Below, piece after piece: positions 17,154 through 26,666 of a DNA stretch of 64,000 nucleotides. The position numbers were made by a program, and so were the translations under genes. Source of the stretch: DASWJZ01 sp963792885 (GTDB taxonomy: Bacteria; Pseudomonadota; Alphaproteobacteria; Rhizobiales; Afifellaceae); the NCBI GenBank assembly GCA_963792885.1, contig CAWBXX010000006.1, forward strand, positions 493,569-557,568, given 5' to 3'. Positions within the stretch are counted from its first letter, which is position 1. Every line of letters begins with the position of its first letter. The notes below the pieces were generated by a model that saw nothing but the letters and a program-made list of their open reading frames with translations, had not been told where the DNA came from and made no database searches.

Positions 17154-17890
17154 TCAGCGACTCCGCAAGTCGAGACCGTTGGGCCACGTGCCTCGGAGCC
17201 CCATCGCGCCGGCCCGGGCGGAGGAGGGCAATGGTTCGTTGATCGAAACCGCTAACGAAGAGCGCGCCAGTATCGCACTACATGCTCTTGGCAAGCACCA
17301 TAGTCGCAAGGACGGGGTGCGTTTCTCTATGATCGTGAAGCGGCGACTCAAAAGCTGGATGAAGCCTTCCGTTGACCAATGATTTATGTGGCGCGGCGTG
17401 TTGCCGAAATCAGCCAAATATTTGAACCGGCAGACGTTGAGCACCCGCCAGAGCGGCTCGTTAGGTACGCTAGCCAGCAGCCATGACTCCGCCAGCTCTG
17501 CAAGTTTGTCCACGGCGTAACCGGGATCCTCGACATGTTCGAGGACCTCACAACAAACCACCAAGGGAGCTCCATCGACTTCGGGAGACAATTCGTCGAT
17601 CGCCGCCACGCGGAACGTGTCGGCCATCTGCGGATACCGCGCGCGGGCTTCCTCAATGGCATCCGCCGCAATATCGTAGCCCCTAGTCTCTATTCCGATC
17701 TTGCGGAAACGGCGGCATAGTTCGCCTTCGCCGCAGCCGACCTCATGCGCTTTCTTCGCGCCAGTCTTCTGCGCTAATTTGTCGAACTGACGAGGAAGCC
17801 GGCCACCAACTTCTTCGAGATCGGATTGGTTGACCCATACTTATCCTCAAAATTCCCGGCCGGCTGGATGACCACTCCCGCGCTCTTCAT
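17154..17890 (-). pseudogene. Class I SAM-dependent methyltransferase, frameshifted near its N-terminus
   Basis: ATG at 17,890 opens a 38-residue frame (GNFEDKYGSTNPISKKL) that stops. The next frame continues with FDKLAQKTGAKKAHEVGCGEGELCRRF, the SAM-binding motif I, and then VVCCEVLEHVEDP, motif of methyltransferase type 11/23. One missing base near 17,786 reconciles the two. The C-terminal 50 residues do not look family-like and may be shifted too. The gene is the last of a minus-strand group with a flippase-like gene and a glycosyltransferase, so it probably acted in surface polysaccharide or glycolipid synthesis. Codon use is less GC-rich than in the chromosomal genes around it. Confidence 0.75.
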
Positions 17891-17903
17891 AGGCCTCCTC
17901 CGT

Positions 17904-18869
17904 TCAATTCAGCAACGAGACATTCCTGTCGACAAATATCCTCGCAAGACGCCGCACTCCGAGCCATTCCACGTAAAAGAGAAAATCCCCAAGTGTCGTT
18001 GCGATCCGTCCGATTAACGCGACACTTAAAGCTAGGGATTCGCCTATTGCAGGCGCTAAAATTATGACAAATATTGCCTCGCGCACACCAATGCCAGCAG
18101 ATGCACCCGGCACCAGAAAGCCAGCTATCCACACAAACGCAAAGGCCGGCACGATGGACGCAGCCTGGTCGAGTAGCCCTTTATCGCTGAGTGCTGCGCC
18201 GACAACGGAAAAGATCATTCCGGTGCCTATGAAGAACGCTATGTAGAAGAGGAACGCGACACCCAGCAATACCGAGTGGGTGCTAAACCTACGGGATACG
18301 AGCATCATGAACACCAGTCCGGCTATGGCCGCTACTGCTGCGAAAGCAGTTGCGCGGTAAAGCAGTGCGGCCCACGGCGAGAACAGCTGTAACGCTTCAT
18401 CTGGGAGACCGACCGAGACCGCGCCAGCCGCCAGACACAGGAGGATCGCCTCGCTAAGCGAGACCACCGCCATGGATTTTTGCGAAACGCCGCATTCGGC
18501 CGCGAAAGCCTGGCGTCCAACAAAATGAAAGACGTTCCCAGGCAAGATCTTCAGGATGTTGCTGCGCGCGTAGATCGCAAAGGTCGTACAGGAGGGAATT
18601 CCGGGACCATGAAAGACTTTGATCAGGAGATGGAGCGCGCCCGCGAGAAAGGCAATTAGCAGTGCGTATGCGACGCTGCCCCCGCCGGCGAGCCACAACG
18701 TTCTCGGCTCGATCAATATCTTCCGAAGTTCCGGCCAGAGGCTGCTAATCGTCAACGCAAGAAAAATGAAAGACAATATAACGAGGAAGATCCCGACAGC
18801 TCTATAAACAAACCGTACTATCGGCCTTTTAAGCAGGTGCGAAAAGAGCATACTCAAGCCGCTTACCAC
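17904..18869 (-). CDS. Lysylphosphatidylglycerol-synthase-TM / UPF0104-type integral membrane protein
   Basis: About 321 residues; the likelier start is the ATG at 18,851 (MLFSHLLKRPIVRF). Eight or so hydrophobic segments and the family marks YARSNILKILPGNVFHFVGR and FLVPGASAGIGVREA are those of the LPG_synthase_TM family. These proteins are found beside GT2 glycosyltransferases and are thought to be flippases or lipid-linked-sugar transporters. The start overlaps the end of the GT2 gene by up to 41 bases, so translation is probably coupled. It contributes to the surface-sugar group between the IS110 and second IS3 elements. Confidence 0.8.
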   Translation of the reverse strand: MVSGLSMLFSHLLKRPIVRFVYRAVGIFLVILSFIFLALTISSLWPELRKILIEPRTLWLAGGGSVAYALLIAFLAGALHLLIKVFHGPGIPSCTTFAIYARSNILKILPGNVFHFVGRQAFAAECGVSQKSMAVVSLSEAILLCLAAGAVSVGLPDEALQLFSPWAALLYRATAFAAVAAIAGLVFMMLVSRRFSTHSVLLGVAFLFYIAFFIGTGMIFSVVGAALSDKGLLDQAASIVPAFAFVWIAGFLVPGASAGIGVREAIFVIILAPAIGESLALSVALIGRIATTLGDFLFYVEWLGVRRLARIFVDRNVSLLN

Positions 18870-19917
18870 TTTGCTCTTTCGATCGCGGGTGCTGGGCCGT
18901 CATTCGCTGGAACCGGATGAGCGCGATTGAACTGGCCGCCGACGCAGACCCACTCCGCGTTGGGGATGAGGCACTCGTCCCCGTCGCGGCCAGTCGTCGC
19001 ATACGCTCAAGGTTCATCTCAAGGAGCTGTCGGTTGAAACCTACGAGATCGGCCAGAAGCCCCATGCAAAATAGCACTGCGCTCAAGATGATTAGCGCGC
19101 TGCCCAAGATGAGCGACTGAATGTGGCCCGCCCCTTCCCCGATAATGTAGAGAACAATAAAGCGGCCGATGGGAACCACGCCGACAGCAAATGTGACAAC
19201 GGCAATGGCGGTGAAAAAGCGCAATGGGCGGTACATCGCGTAAATCCTAAACATCGTCGATACGGATTTGCGGATGAATTCCGGGACGCTCTTAAATAGT
19301 CGCGATTCTCTTGTTGTTGGGTTTACGCGAACGGGAACTGAACCTATAGAAATACCTTTGCTATTGGCCTGAATTAGCATTTCTATTGTGTAGCTAAATG
19401 ATGAGACAATATTTAGCTGAAGTGCTGCGTTTCTTGATATCGCCCGAAAGCCACTCACCGCGTCCGGAATTTTCGACCCAGACAGTTTGTGTACACTGAG
19501 CGAACCAATTCTTTGCAAAGTCCTCTTCTGCCAACTGAAATGCGGCACCTTGTTAGTCTGCCGGTCACCAACGACGAGATCGTATTCGCCACCGATAATG
19601 GGCGCTACGAGCGCCACAATATCAGCGCCGCAGTACTGATTGTCGCCGTCGGTGTTGACGATGATATCCGCTTGAAGCCGCAGGGCCGCTTCGAGTCCCG
19701 TGCGGAAGGTTCGGGCGAGGCCCCGGTTCTTCTTATGCCGGATAATATGATCGACTTTGTGGAATTGAGCGATTTCGATCGTGCGATCTGACGACCCGTC
19801 GTCGACGACTAGGATTTCAACCGAACTGGCGCCGGGTATCAGTCGCGGGATATCGCGAATTGTTTCTGGAAGGGTCCGCTCCTCATTATAGCAAGGAATT
19901 TGAACGATGACCTTCAT
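18829..19917 (-). CDS. Family 2 glycosyltransferase with C-terminal membrane segments (DPM1/polyprenyl-phosphate type)
   Basis: ATG 19,917 gives MKVIVQIPCYNEERTLPETI, the exact GT2 opening; an upstream in-frame ATG (20,052) only adds a non-conserved leader. Nucleotide-sugar motifs follow: VEILVVDDGSSDRT, then IIVNTDGDNQY (DxD-like) and FRAISRNAA. Two hydrophobic segments near the C-terminus (FTAIAVVTFAVGVVPIG, LILGSALIILSAVLFCMGLL) anchor it in the membrane, as in dolichol-phosphate-mannose-synthase-like enzymes that load undecaprenyl phosphate. It leads the group with the flippase-like and methyltransferase genes. The last 45 residues are low in conservation. Confidence 0.88.
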   Translation of the reverse strand: MKVIVQIPCYNEERTLPETIRDIPRLIPGASSVEILVVDDGSSDRTIEIAQFHKVDHIIRHKKNRGLARTFRTGLEAALRLQADIIVNTDGDNQYCGADIVALVAPIIGGEYDLVVGDRQTNKVPHFSWQKRTLQRIGSLSVHKLSGSKIPDAVSGFRAISRNAALQLNIVSSFSYTIEMLIQANSKGISIGSVPVRVNPTTRESRLFKSVPEFIRKSVSTMFRIYAMYRPLRFFTAIAVVTFAVGVVPIGRFIVLYIIGEGAGHIQSLILGSALIILSAVLFCMGLLADLVGFNRQLLEMNLERMRRLAATGTSASSPTRSGSASAASSIALIRFQRMTAQHPRSKEQSGKRLEYALFAPA

Positions 19918-20701
19918 CACCGGGTTCCTTGATAAGCGGGACTTGCATCCAATGCTCTGATGGGTGAGAGACGATATCGTCTGATGTTGGATGAGCCGCA
20001 GCGCTTGTTCCCGTCGAGCGTGCATAGTGCACTGGACTGGATGAGGCTGCAACGCCCCGTGCTTGGAGGCGAGTGATTAGCCGAGGACAATCGCGCGTCC
20101 GAGGTCGGCCGGCCATTGACGACGCGAGCGGAACACTCTGAGCCTTTGGGCACGAAGCCAATGAAATAGCGATGAAACCCTACCATCGGCTTCGACCCGC
20201 AGAGTTTCCCGCTGCCCCCAGGAGCCGGAAGCGGCGTCTGGCTGTTATGCGGAAGGCTCACAGTGGCGACGCACCGATTGTTATGATGGAAAGCGAGCCG
20301 TTGTCTTAATCGGCGCGTATGCGAAATGTACACTTTTGCGCTAATTTACATAGCGAGCGATGCCAAACGCGTCGTGGACGCGCATCGCGATGATGTTCGG
20401 CCAATGCCGACTCTCCGACATGCTGACGGAGGAGAACGGCATCGACTCCCACGCTACCTGGTAACATCCGCATCTAACCGGCCGCCGTCCGCATACCGAG
20501 ATGCCATGGATCGTTCAGCAGGCCATGGGAGGAATCAGTCGCGCGTTGAATTCAAAGGACGGTTGCTGCCGCGATTGGTGGAGCGGGCGCCGCTCACAAC
20601 ATCCAGATAGGGGTGAGCAAGTGGTTTGACAGCTTTGTCCGGTGCGCCACCCAAGATATAGCCTTTTACGATACCGAGAGAAGCAGTCGGCTCAGACAAC
20701 C
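19918..20701. other. Long intergenic region between divergent sugar genes
   Basis: About 780 bases between the GT2 gene (minus) and the GT39-like gene (plus). Short frames on both strands lack family resemblance and ribosome sites. No RNA gene or insertion-sequence end is recognised. It probably holds the promoters of both groups and remnants of lost genes. Confidence 0.45.
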
Positions 20702-22402
20702 GTGATCGACACTCCCTCCCTCCCGCCTTGGCGCGGAATCCTTCTAGCGGCCGTGGCCGCCTTCATCGTCGCCGTGATTGCCTCCGACATCATTTGGGTC
20801 AATGGAGACGTTGAGTACAAATGGTTCCCCGCAAAAGCGTGGTCCAGCTTCCAGTTCCCAACGCTGCTGTTTAATCATCACATACTTCGTTGGGGAATAA
20901 CAATTCCTGCCGCTGTATGGGTGATAATATTTGGGGATTCGCCGGATCATACTTGATACTGAACTATGCGATCTTTGCAGTCGTCACAGGATTGCTCTGG
21001 GTTTGCGTTTACGAGACGTCGTCTGAAGTAATAGCTTTTATTGCCACCGCTCTGTGGCTTATTAATCCTACGTTATGCTTTATGGCGGCTAATCTCATGC
21101 CGTCTTTATATACAATACTCTACATCTTAGGTGCTCTATACGCTTTAATATTATCAGAGCGCAGCGACAAAATTTCTTACTATGTAGCCTTTATAGTGCT
21201 TTTATTCTTTTCCTACGGCGCAAAGGAAACTAATGTATTTTTCTATCCCGGTATAGGTTTGATAGAGCTGCTACGACGCCGTTGGACACATTTGACGATC
21301 GTCATTAGTCTCTCCGTCACGCTTCTGGCAGCCGAAACGCTTGTGGTTCATTTGCTCCTCTGGGAACCCGGAGTCCGACTTGGGCGTCTGCACGCTGTGT
21401 TGATAGGACCGCACCTAAGTGCGATGGAGCAATACGCCAACAGCTACACCTATTGGGATCTCGTTCGGCGTTGGGGATTCCACAACACGACGGAGAGCCT
21501 AAACAAACTCGTTTACCTGTCTTTCTTTGCGGTTGAAATCAGCGCCTTGTGCTGCCGCCGCCAGCGCACACAGCTACTGTCCTCGGCAGGAGCAGTCGCT
21601 ACAGGGAATCGCTACAAGGCGGCTGCAACGGTTGCTGCGACGGCTCTGTTCTCGGGCGGTTCGTTTGCCCTTTTTACAACTGTGTTTGTCGTCTCGCTCA
21701 GCCCTCTAAAGCTCGGCCAGCCACTGAACGATCGCTACCTATGGCCGCTGTTGGCGCCTGCGACGCTATTCCTCGCGTGGTTCATTCACAATCTTCCCGA
21801 TACAAGGACGCGAACGGGCGGCAAACGATTTATGCCTTCATTCCGACTAATCTGTTCGACATGTGCGAATCGCTGACCGGCTTGTCAAATTCCGCCCGGT
21901 CGCGGCTTTTGCAGCGCTAACAGTTCTCGCGGGTGTGACGCATCTGGCGCTCGATCGGATGGTTGTCGCAACAGTGCGGAAAGGCTTCGAGCAGCCGTAT
22001 TCGGTATTTCGGTGTACCCGGTTCTACGAACAATCGGTCCGACGACCGCTAGAGGCCGGATGCGAGATAATATTTGCCGACGAGCGGTCTGTGTGGTCGG
22101 CCCTTTTGTTTGCTTATCCGGTGGACCACTTCTCGGATCAGCAGAAACTCAATTCGCGCGACCTCGATGGCCTCATCACGAGCGACGGCGCAGTTGTTCG
22201 CACGCGAACGCTGCCTGTTAAAGAGGCGGCGGCTGCATTCCCGACACTCTTGCAAAAACTGCATGTGGAAGGTGGACCGCGCGGCGATGCGCTCAATACG
22301 GTCACACTTCTTCGCTTGGAACATCCTTCGAGAACAGGATGTCAAGCTTACACCTATCTCGGCTACGTTGATATTGATGAAGAAGACCAGCCCGTGAATT
22401 GA
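20702..22402 (+). pseudogene. Multi-pass glycosyltransferase-like membrane protein (GT39/ArnT-like), two frame breaks
   Basis: Three successive frames read as one membrane protein of about 560 residues. The first (GILLAAVAAFIVAVIASDIIWVNGDVEYKW region) ends near 20,940; the second (SYLILNYAIFAVVTGLLWV to FLAWFIHNLPD) runs to about 21,870; the third (FAALTVLAGVTHLALDRM to the end) finishes at 22,402 with a soluble tail. Many hydrophobic helices and an early acidic pair fit the GT-C fold of lipid-linked sugar transferases, but no diagnostic motif is certain. The stretch 20,900-21,300 is clearly AT-richer than the rest of the window, pointing to acquisition from another genome. The third frame could instead be a separate small gene. 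Confidence 0.5.
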
Positions 22403-22487
22403 CATCTGCCCAGGGGTGGACGCCTGCGCGGCCCCAGGGGTCTGCTCATGTCCGTCGTCAGAGTTTTTGGGACAGCGAGCGGCTGTC

Positions 22488-23928
22488 ATTTAAGGGAGGC
22501 TCTGGCTCGTCTGGTTGGTGATGTTAGGCGGCTTGCCGGCGATGCAGCAAGCGGCGGTTTGCGATGGTCTGTCGTTTGATCCTTTCCCGTTCGATGAGGA
22601 TGGTCTGGCCGCGGCCGAAGTAGACGTCGGCCGGGGTCAGGTTGCCGAGGCTCTCGTGGTAGCGCAGGTGATTGTAGTCGGCGACGAAGGCGCCGATCTC
22701 GGCTTCGAGGTCGCCGGGCAGGTAGTAGTTCTCGAGCAGGATGCGGTTCTTCAGGGTCTGATGCCAGCGCTCGATCTTGCCCTGGGTCATGGGGTGATAG
22801 GGCGCGCCGCGGACGTGATCCATGTCCTGGCCGTCGAGCCATTTGGCGAGGTCGGCGGAGATGTAGCTCGAGCCGTTGTCGGACAGCAGCCGGGGCCGGT
22901 GAACGACCTTGGCCTGGTCCAGCCCTGAGGCCTGCAGCGCCAGGTCGAGCGTGGCGGTGACATCCTCGGCCGTCATGCGTGGTGCACAGCTTCCAGGCGA
23001 TGATGTAGCGCGAGAAGTCGTCGAGCACGGTCGACAGATAGAACCAGCCCCAGCCGATGACCTTGAGGTAGGTGAAGTCGGTCTGCCAGAGCTGGTTGGG
23101 CGCCGTGGTCTTGTCGTTGAACTCGTCCGCCGCCTTGATGACGATGAAGGCCGGGCTGGCGATCAGATCGAGCGCCTTGAGCAGGCGGTAGACCGAGGCC
23201 TCTGAGACAAAGTAGCCTTCGTGTCGGTGAAGCGCACGGCCAGCTCGCGCGGCGACAGCGCCGGCTCGTCCAGCGCCAGCTTCTTGATCTGCTCGCGGAC
23301 AGCGTCCGGGATGCGGTTCCAGACCCGATCCGGCCGGGGCGAGCGGTCGTCGAGGGCCTCCGGCCCGCCGGCTCTGGTAGCGATCGTACCAACGGTAGAA
23401 GGTCGCCCTGGGGATGCCGAGCTTCTCCAGCGTGCGCCTGACCGGCAGATGGGATTGCTCGACCAGCCGGATGATCTCCAGCTTCTCGGAGGCGGGGTAT
23501 CTCATGCGCCGTCCTCCCCATCCCCGGTCACGCTTTTTTTGAGCAGACGGTTCTCCAGCGTGAGTTCGGCCACGACCTCCTTCAGAGCGCGATGCCTCGC
23601 GGCGCAGGTCCTTGACCTCGTCCGAGGTCGCCGCCCGCGCCGTGTCGCCGGCCAGCCGCTTCTTGCCGGCCTCGAGGAACTCCTTCGACCAGCGGTAATA
23701 GAGGTTCTGGACGATCCCTTCGCGGCGGCACAGCTCGGCGATGCTGTCCTCGCCGCGCAGGCCCTCCAGCACGATGCGGATCTTGTCTTCGGCCGAAAAA
23801 TGCCGCCGCGTCGCCCGGCGGATGTCCTTCACGACCTGTTCCGCCGGCTCTCTCGCCGGCCCGGATTTCTGTCTCATCTTCGCTCCCTTCGAGGGCTACG
23901 ATGAGCCAGAAATCCTCCCTTCCTCAAT
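22488..23928 (-). mobile_element. Second IS3-family insertion sequence (different subgroup)
   Basis: A minus-strand transposase region is flanked by related inverted ends: AAGGGAGG...CTGGCTC near 22,492-22,510 and its imperfect complement GAGCCAGAAATCCTCCCTT near 23,903-23,923. Borders are approximate because the repeat is imperfect and no target duplication is evident. Its transposase is unrelated in detail to the IS3 copy at 13.9 kb. The two IS3 elements bracket the IS110 element and the surface-sugar island. Confidence 0.75.
22524..23877 (-). pseudogene. IS3-family transposase OrfA/OrfB with several frameshifts
   Basis: OrfA starts at 23,877 (HFSAEDKIRIVLEGLRGEDS, then IAELCRREGIVQNLYYRW) and should end in a leucine-zipper segment that is instead shifted near 23,590. 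OrfB starts MRYPASEKLEIIRLVEQSHL at about 23,503, is broken near 23,370, 23,215 and 22,980, and regains frame for the integrase core: WQTDFTYLKVIGWGWFYLS (first Asp), SDNGSSYISADLAKWL in the 22,524-22,976 frame (second Asp) and HPMTQGKIERWHQTLKNR (Glu). All three catalytic residues survive in separate frames. As read it cannot make an intact protein. Confidence 0.85.
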
Positions 23929-23972
23929 CCGCTCAATCTGTCTCATAGGCGCTGACGCCGGACATTTGGAGG

Positions 23973-24251
23973 TTAGGAGCCAAACCAGCCGAATGCGAAC
24001 CAGATGCCGACATTGACCAAGAAGGCCAATACGCTCAACGTCTCCAGCACTTTAGCGAGACGCTCGCTTTTAACCGCCAAAGCACCATAGGCTCCTGCGA
24101 CGCCGAGAACGGCCACGAGCGCTAGCGAGTAAAGGGCCCCGTCCATTCGCCTGTAACCCGATAACTTCAGTGCATCGAAATAGAAGATGTATACCTGAGC
24201 AAGCACAAATCCGTTGCCGGCGATCAGGGCCGCAGCCCGAGCCGTTCGCAT
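23973..24251 (-). CDS. Small integral membrane protein of unknown function
   Basis: 92 residues from ATG 24,251 (MRTARAAALIAGNGFVLAQV); an in-frame longer start at 24,392 adds a polar, non-conserved leader. Three hydrophobic segments: ALIAGNGFVLAQVYIFYF, LYSLALVAVLGVAGAYGALA and LETLSVLAFLVNVGIWFAFG. No family is recognised. It lies between the second IS3 element and the serine tRNA, with no operon partner. Confidence 0.5.
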   Translation of the reverse strand: MRTARAAALIAGNGFVLAQVYIFYFDALKLSGYRRMDGALYSLALVAVLGVAGAYGALAVKSERLAKVLETLSVLAFLVNVGIWFAFGWFGS

Positions 24252-24465
24252 CCCGTCAGTCACTTTGCTCTGCCCGACGCATCTTTGTGTTCCGCCACGA
24301 TTGCTGCCTGCACGGCCTCCACCGGAGACCTGACGGGTTGCTGATGCAAACCGCAAAGAATTTCCGCCACGCGCTCCCGGGCACCGTAGCAAATGGTCCT
24401 TTTGGGGAGCGTTTATGGGAATATGCCTGATTGGCTAATAATAATGTAGAAAAATCAATGTGTTT

Positions 24466-24555
24466 TGGCGGATGGGGTGGGATTCGAACCCACGAGACGG
24501 TTGCCCGCCTGCCGGTTTTCAAGACCGGTGCCTTCAACCACTCGGCCACCCATCC
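24466..24555 (-). tRNA. tRNA-Ser (anticodon UGA)
   Basis: On the minus strand the sequence begins GGATGGGTGGCCGAGTGG, has the anticodon stem-loop CCGGTCTTGAAAACCGG with anticodon TGA, a long variable arm, the T loop GGGTTCGAATCCC and ends in an encoded CCA (24,466-24,468). The 90-base length including CCA and the extended variable arm are typical of serine tRNAs. The acceptor stem pairs fully. Confidence 0.97.
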
Positions 24556-24944
24556 ATTCTTCTGGGACAAGCACTTAGAGTGCGTGCCCGAGCGCCGGAA
24601 TCGCGCAATTGCCCCCGACTGGCGGCACCCGGCGAGCCTCTACCTGTTCCGGCTTCATTCCTCAAGCGCGGCGCACTGGGCTGCATCCATGATCGCGGCC
24701 GCACCTTCCGGCTGATCCGGGAGGATGTGGGCACAGATATTGACGAGCCGTCACTAGACCATAACGACGACTACTGGCCGCGTCTCAACGAATGCCTTTC
24801 GACGCCTCGCGCTAAACTCGCCCGTGCCGGCGTTGAAGGGCGGTTCAGGTGCTCGCGTTGCGGATCAAAATTACGCAAAAGCCGTGTCGCCCCCAGCCCG
24901 ACGAAGAGAGGGGGGCCGGAGGTGACGTACGGCAATTCTTTCGA
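24556..24944. other. Intergenic region with a possible zinc-ribbon remnant
   Basis: About 390 bases between tRNA-Ser and the GYD gene. One plus-strand frame includes GRFRCSRCGSKLRKSR around 24,840-24,890, which looks like the zinc-ribbon end of a protein, but the frame has no sensible start and runs antisense into the GYD gene. I treat it as a possible fragment, perhaps left by integration near the tRNA. Confidence 0.35.
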
Positions 24945-25283
24945 TCAGCTCTTGCCGCCGGGCGTGCGGTATGCGCTTGCCATCTGCGAGGCTTTTTCGG
25001 CGATCCCCTTGAACTCCGCACCCGTCCAGGCCCTGACCGTCGTGACGTCGGAGATCATTCCTGACGCGGCTGATGCCAATAGCGCCGCAATATGGAACTC
25101 GGACTCCTCCAACTCTGCGATAAGCATGAAGTCGGAATCTCCGGTCGTGAAGTAGAGGCTGATGAACTTTCCGCCGGCCGCCTTGACAAGCTTTCTAATG
25201 GCGGGCTCCCGGTCTTCGGGTGTAGCCAGCATCGCCTTGGTATAGTCTCGGGTAAATCGCCCGGTGGTGATCAATCTTGCCAT
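24945..25283 (-). CDS. GYD-domain protein
   Basis: 112 residues. The sequence RLITTGRFTRDYTKAML, SLYFTTGDSDFMLIAELEE and the end TVRAWTGAEFKGIAEKA match the GYD family, small ferredoxin-like-fold proteins of unknown biochemical role common in Alphaproteobacteria and often beside catabolic genes. In family members the conserved Gly-Asp-x-Asp sits at the ligand pocket (TTGDSDF here). It is the last gene of the minus-strand catabolic operon; the enolase gene as read overlaps its start by 13 bases. Confidence 0.82.
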   Translation of the reverse strand: MARLITTGRFTRDYTKAMLATPEDREPAIRKLVKAAGGKFISLYFTTGDSDFMLIAELEESEFHIAALLASAASGMISDVTTVRAWTGAEFKGIAEKASQMASAYRTPGGKS

Positions 25284-26638
25284 CTTTGCCTCCCAAATGC
25301 GCGGCAGTGCTCGCCGCTGCCGGCCACGCTATCACGCGGCGGTGAGGATTGAGAGACCGAGTGGGCATGGTGCGGCGCATCAAGCGGCAGGGGGTGGCAA
25401 TCCCGAATTGCCACCCGGTTACCGCAGACCTCCGCCCTCAGCGTTTCCAGGTACTCATCGGGGGGCGGGCCCCAATCGTGCAGCATGCACGAATAGACCG
25501 CGGATTCGTCGAAGGGATATCGCGCTTCCATCTCCGGCGTCAGCGTCACGCCGATGCCCGGCGCCGTCGGTCTGAGCAGGCGGCCTTTCTCGATCCGCCC
25601 CTGATCGCCGATCATCTCCGCGCCGAGCGGGAAGGCGAGCATCGGAAATTCGACAAGGGAGCCGCCGGCCGCGAAGGCGGCGTGGTAGCTTGCCATGATC
25701 GCGACGGCGCCGCCCCAGGCGTGGACCACCACATCGACATCCTTCTTCCTCGCGGCCGCGAAGATGTCCATCACCGCGCCGATGCCGCCGATCACCGACG
25801 CGTCCGGCTGGACGAAATCGTAGACGCCGTCGTTCAGGCGATCGATCATCTCCTTCGGCGTGGTGATGATCTCGCCGCCGCAGACCGGCACGTCGATGCG
25901 CGACCGAAGCTCCTTGAAGCCCTCCGGTGCGTCGGGACCGATCGCCTCTTCGATGAAGAGAATGCGCTCCTCGGTCTTGGCGTGGACAGCCGCGACAAAG
26001 GCGACCACGTCGTCGACCGCCTGCGGCGGGTCGGCAAGGTTCTGGCACATGTCGACGCCGACGCGGATGCCACGCTTCGCCGCTTCCTCCAGCACCCAAA
26101 CGGTGCGCAGGATGTCGCGCTTCACGGAGCGGATCTTGTAGATCGCGATGCCCTTCTCCGTGAGCTGATCGAACTCTCGGAAGAATTGCTCCTTGGCGTC
26201 GCAGCAGCCGCCGCTGCCGTAGATCTGGATTCTTTCCGCCTTGGCGCCGCCGAGCAGATCGTAGACGGGGACGCCGAGGCTTTTTCCCTTCGCGTCCTGC
26301 AGCGCGATCTCGAATGCGCTGATGACGTGGCGCGCCGCGCCCTGCAGCGACCAGTAATCGCAGACGCTGCGAAGGTCGCGCACGCGGCGCTCGATGTCGA
26401 AGCCGTCCTTGCCTTCGACATAGGGGCGGCAGAGATCGACGATCGCCTTGAAGACGAGCGGCGCGAAGACGGCGAGATAGCCTTCGCCGAGCCCGGTGAC
26501 GCCGTTGTCGAGCGTGACCTCGACCATGCCGATGGTGCGCTTCGGGCCGTTCGGAAAACACTCCTTGATCTCGGGGTCGTCCGCATCAGCGTAGGGAGAG
26601 CTCAAGAGCACGCAGCGCACGCTGGCGATTGTCGGCAT
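25271..26638 (-). CDS. Enolase-superfamily (mandelate racemase/muconate lactonizing) enzyme, probable sugar-acid dehydratase
   Basis: As read 455 residues. The N-terminal capping domain ends near LGVPVYDLLGG; the barrel has the acid/base lysine region IYKIRSVKRD, metal ligands in GVDMCQN (Asp), FIEEAIGP (Glu) and VCGGEIIT (Glu), and the catalytic histidine in VVVHAWGGAV. Such enzymes abstract a proton alpha to a carboxylate; linked to a DHDPS-family enzyme and aldehyde dehydrogenases, dehydration of an acid sugar is the best guess. The natural C-terminus is probably near 25,438: removing one C of the CC at about 25,447 turns DEYLETL into DEYWKR followed by a stop, so the last 55 residues read here are likely out of frame. 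Confidence 0.88.
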   Translation of the reverse strand: MPTIASVRCVLLSSPYADADDPEIKECFPNGPKRTIGMVEVTLDNGVTGLGEGYLAVFAPLVFKAIVDLCRPYVEGKDGFDIERRVRDLRSVCDYWSLQGAARHVISAFEIALQDAKGKSLGVPVYDLLGGAKAERIQIYGSGGCCDAKEQFFREFDQLTEKGIAIYKIRSVKRDILRTVWVLEEAAKRGIRVGVDMCQNLADPPQAVDDVVAFVAAVHAKTEERILFIEEAIGPDAPEGFKELRSRIDVPVCGGEIITTPKEMIDRLNDGVYDFVQPDASVIGGIGAVMDIFAAARKKDVDVVVHAWGGAVAIMASYHAAFAAGGSLVEFPMLAFPLGAEMIGDQGRIEKGRLLRPTAPGIGVTLTPEMEARYPFDESAVYSCMLHDWGPPPDEYLETLRAEVCGNRVAIRDCHPLPLDAPHHAHSVSQSSPPRDSVAGSGEHCRAFGRQRWQD

Positions 26639-26666
26639 TTCTTTTCCTTGAAGCTTCGCGGCGCGG

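Noticed and set aside
22515..23904. Plus-strand open frames across the second IS3 element
   Set aside because: They are shadows of the minus-strand transposase, whose catalytic motifs are clear.
24556..24944. Zinc-ribbon gene on the plus strand after tRNA-Ser
   Set aside because: The CSRCGSKL motif is suggestive, but the frame begins inside the tRNA, lacks a ribosome site and overlaps the GYD gene antisense.
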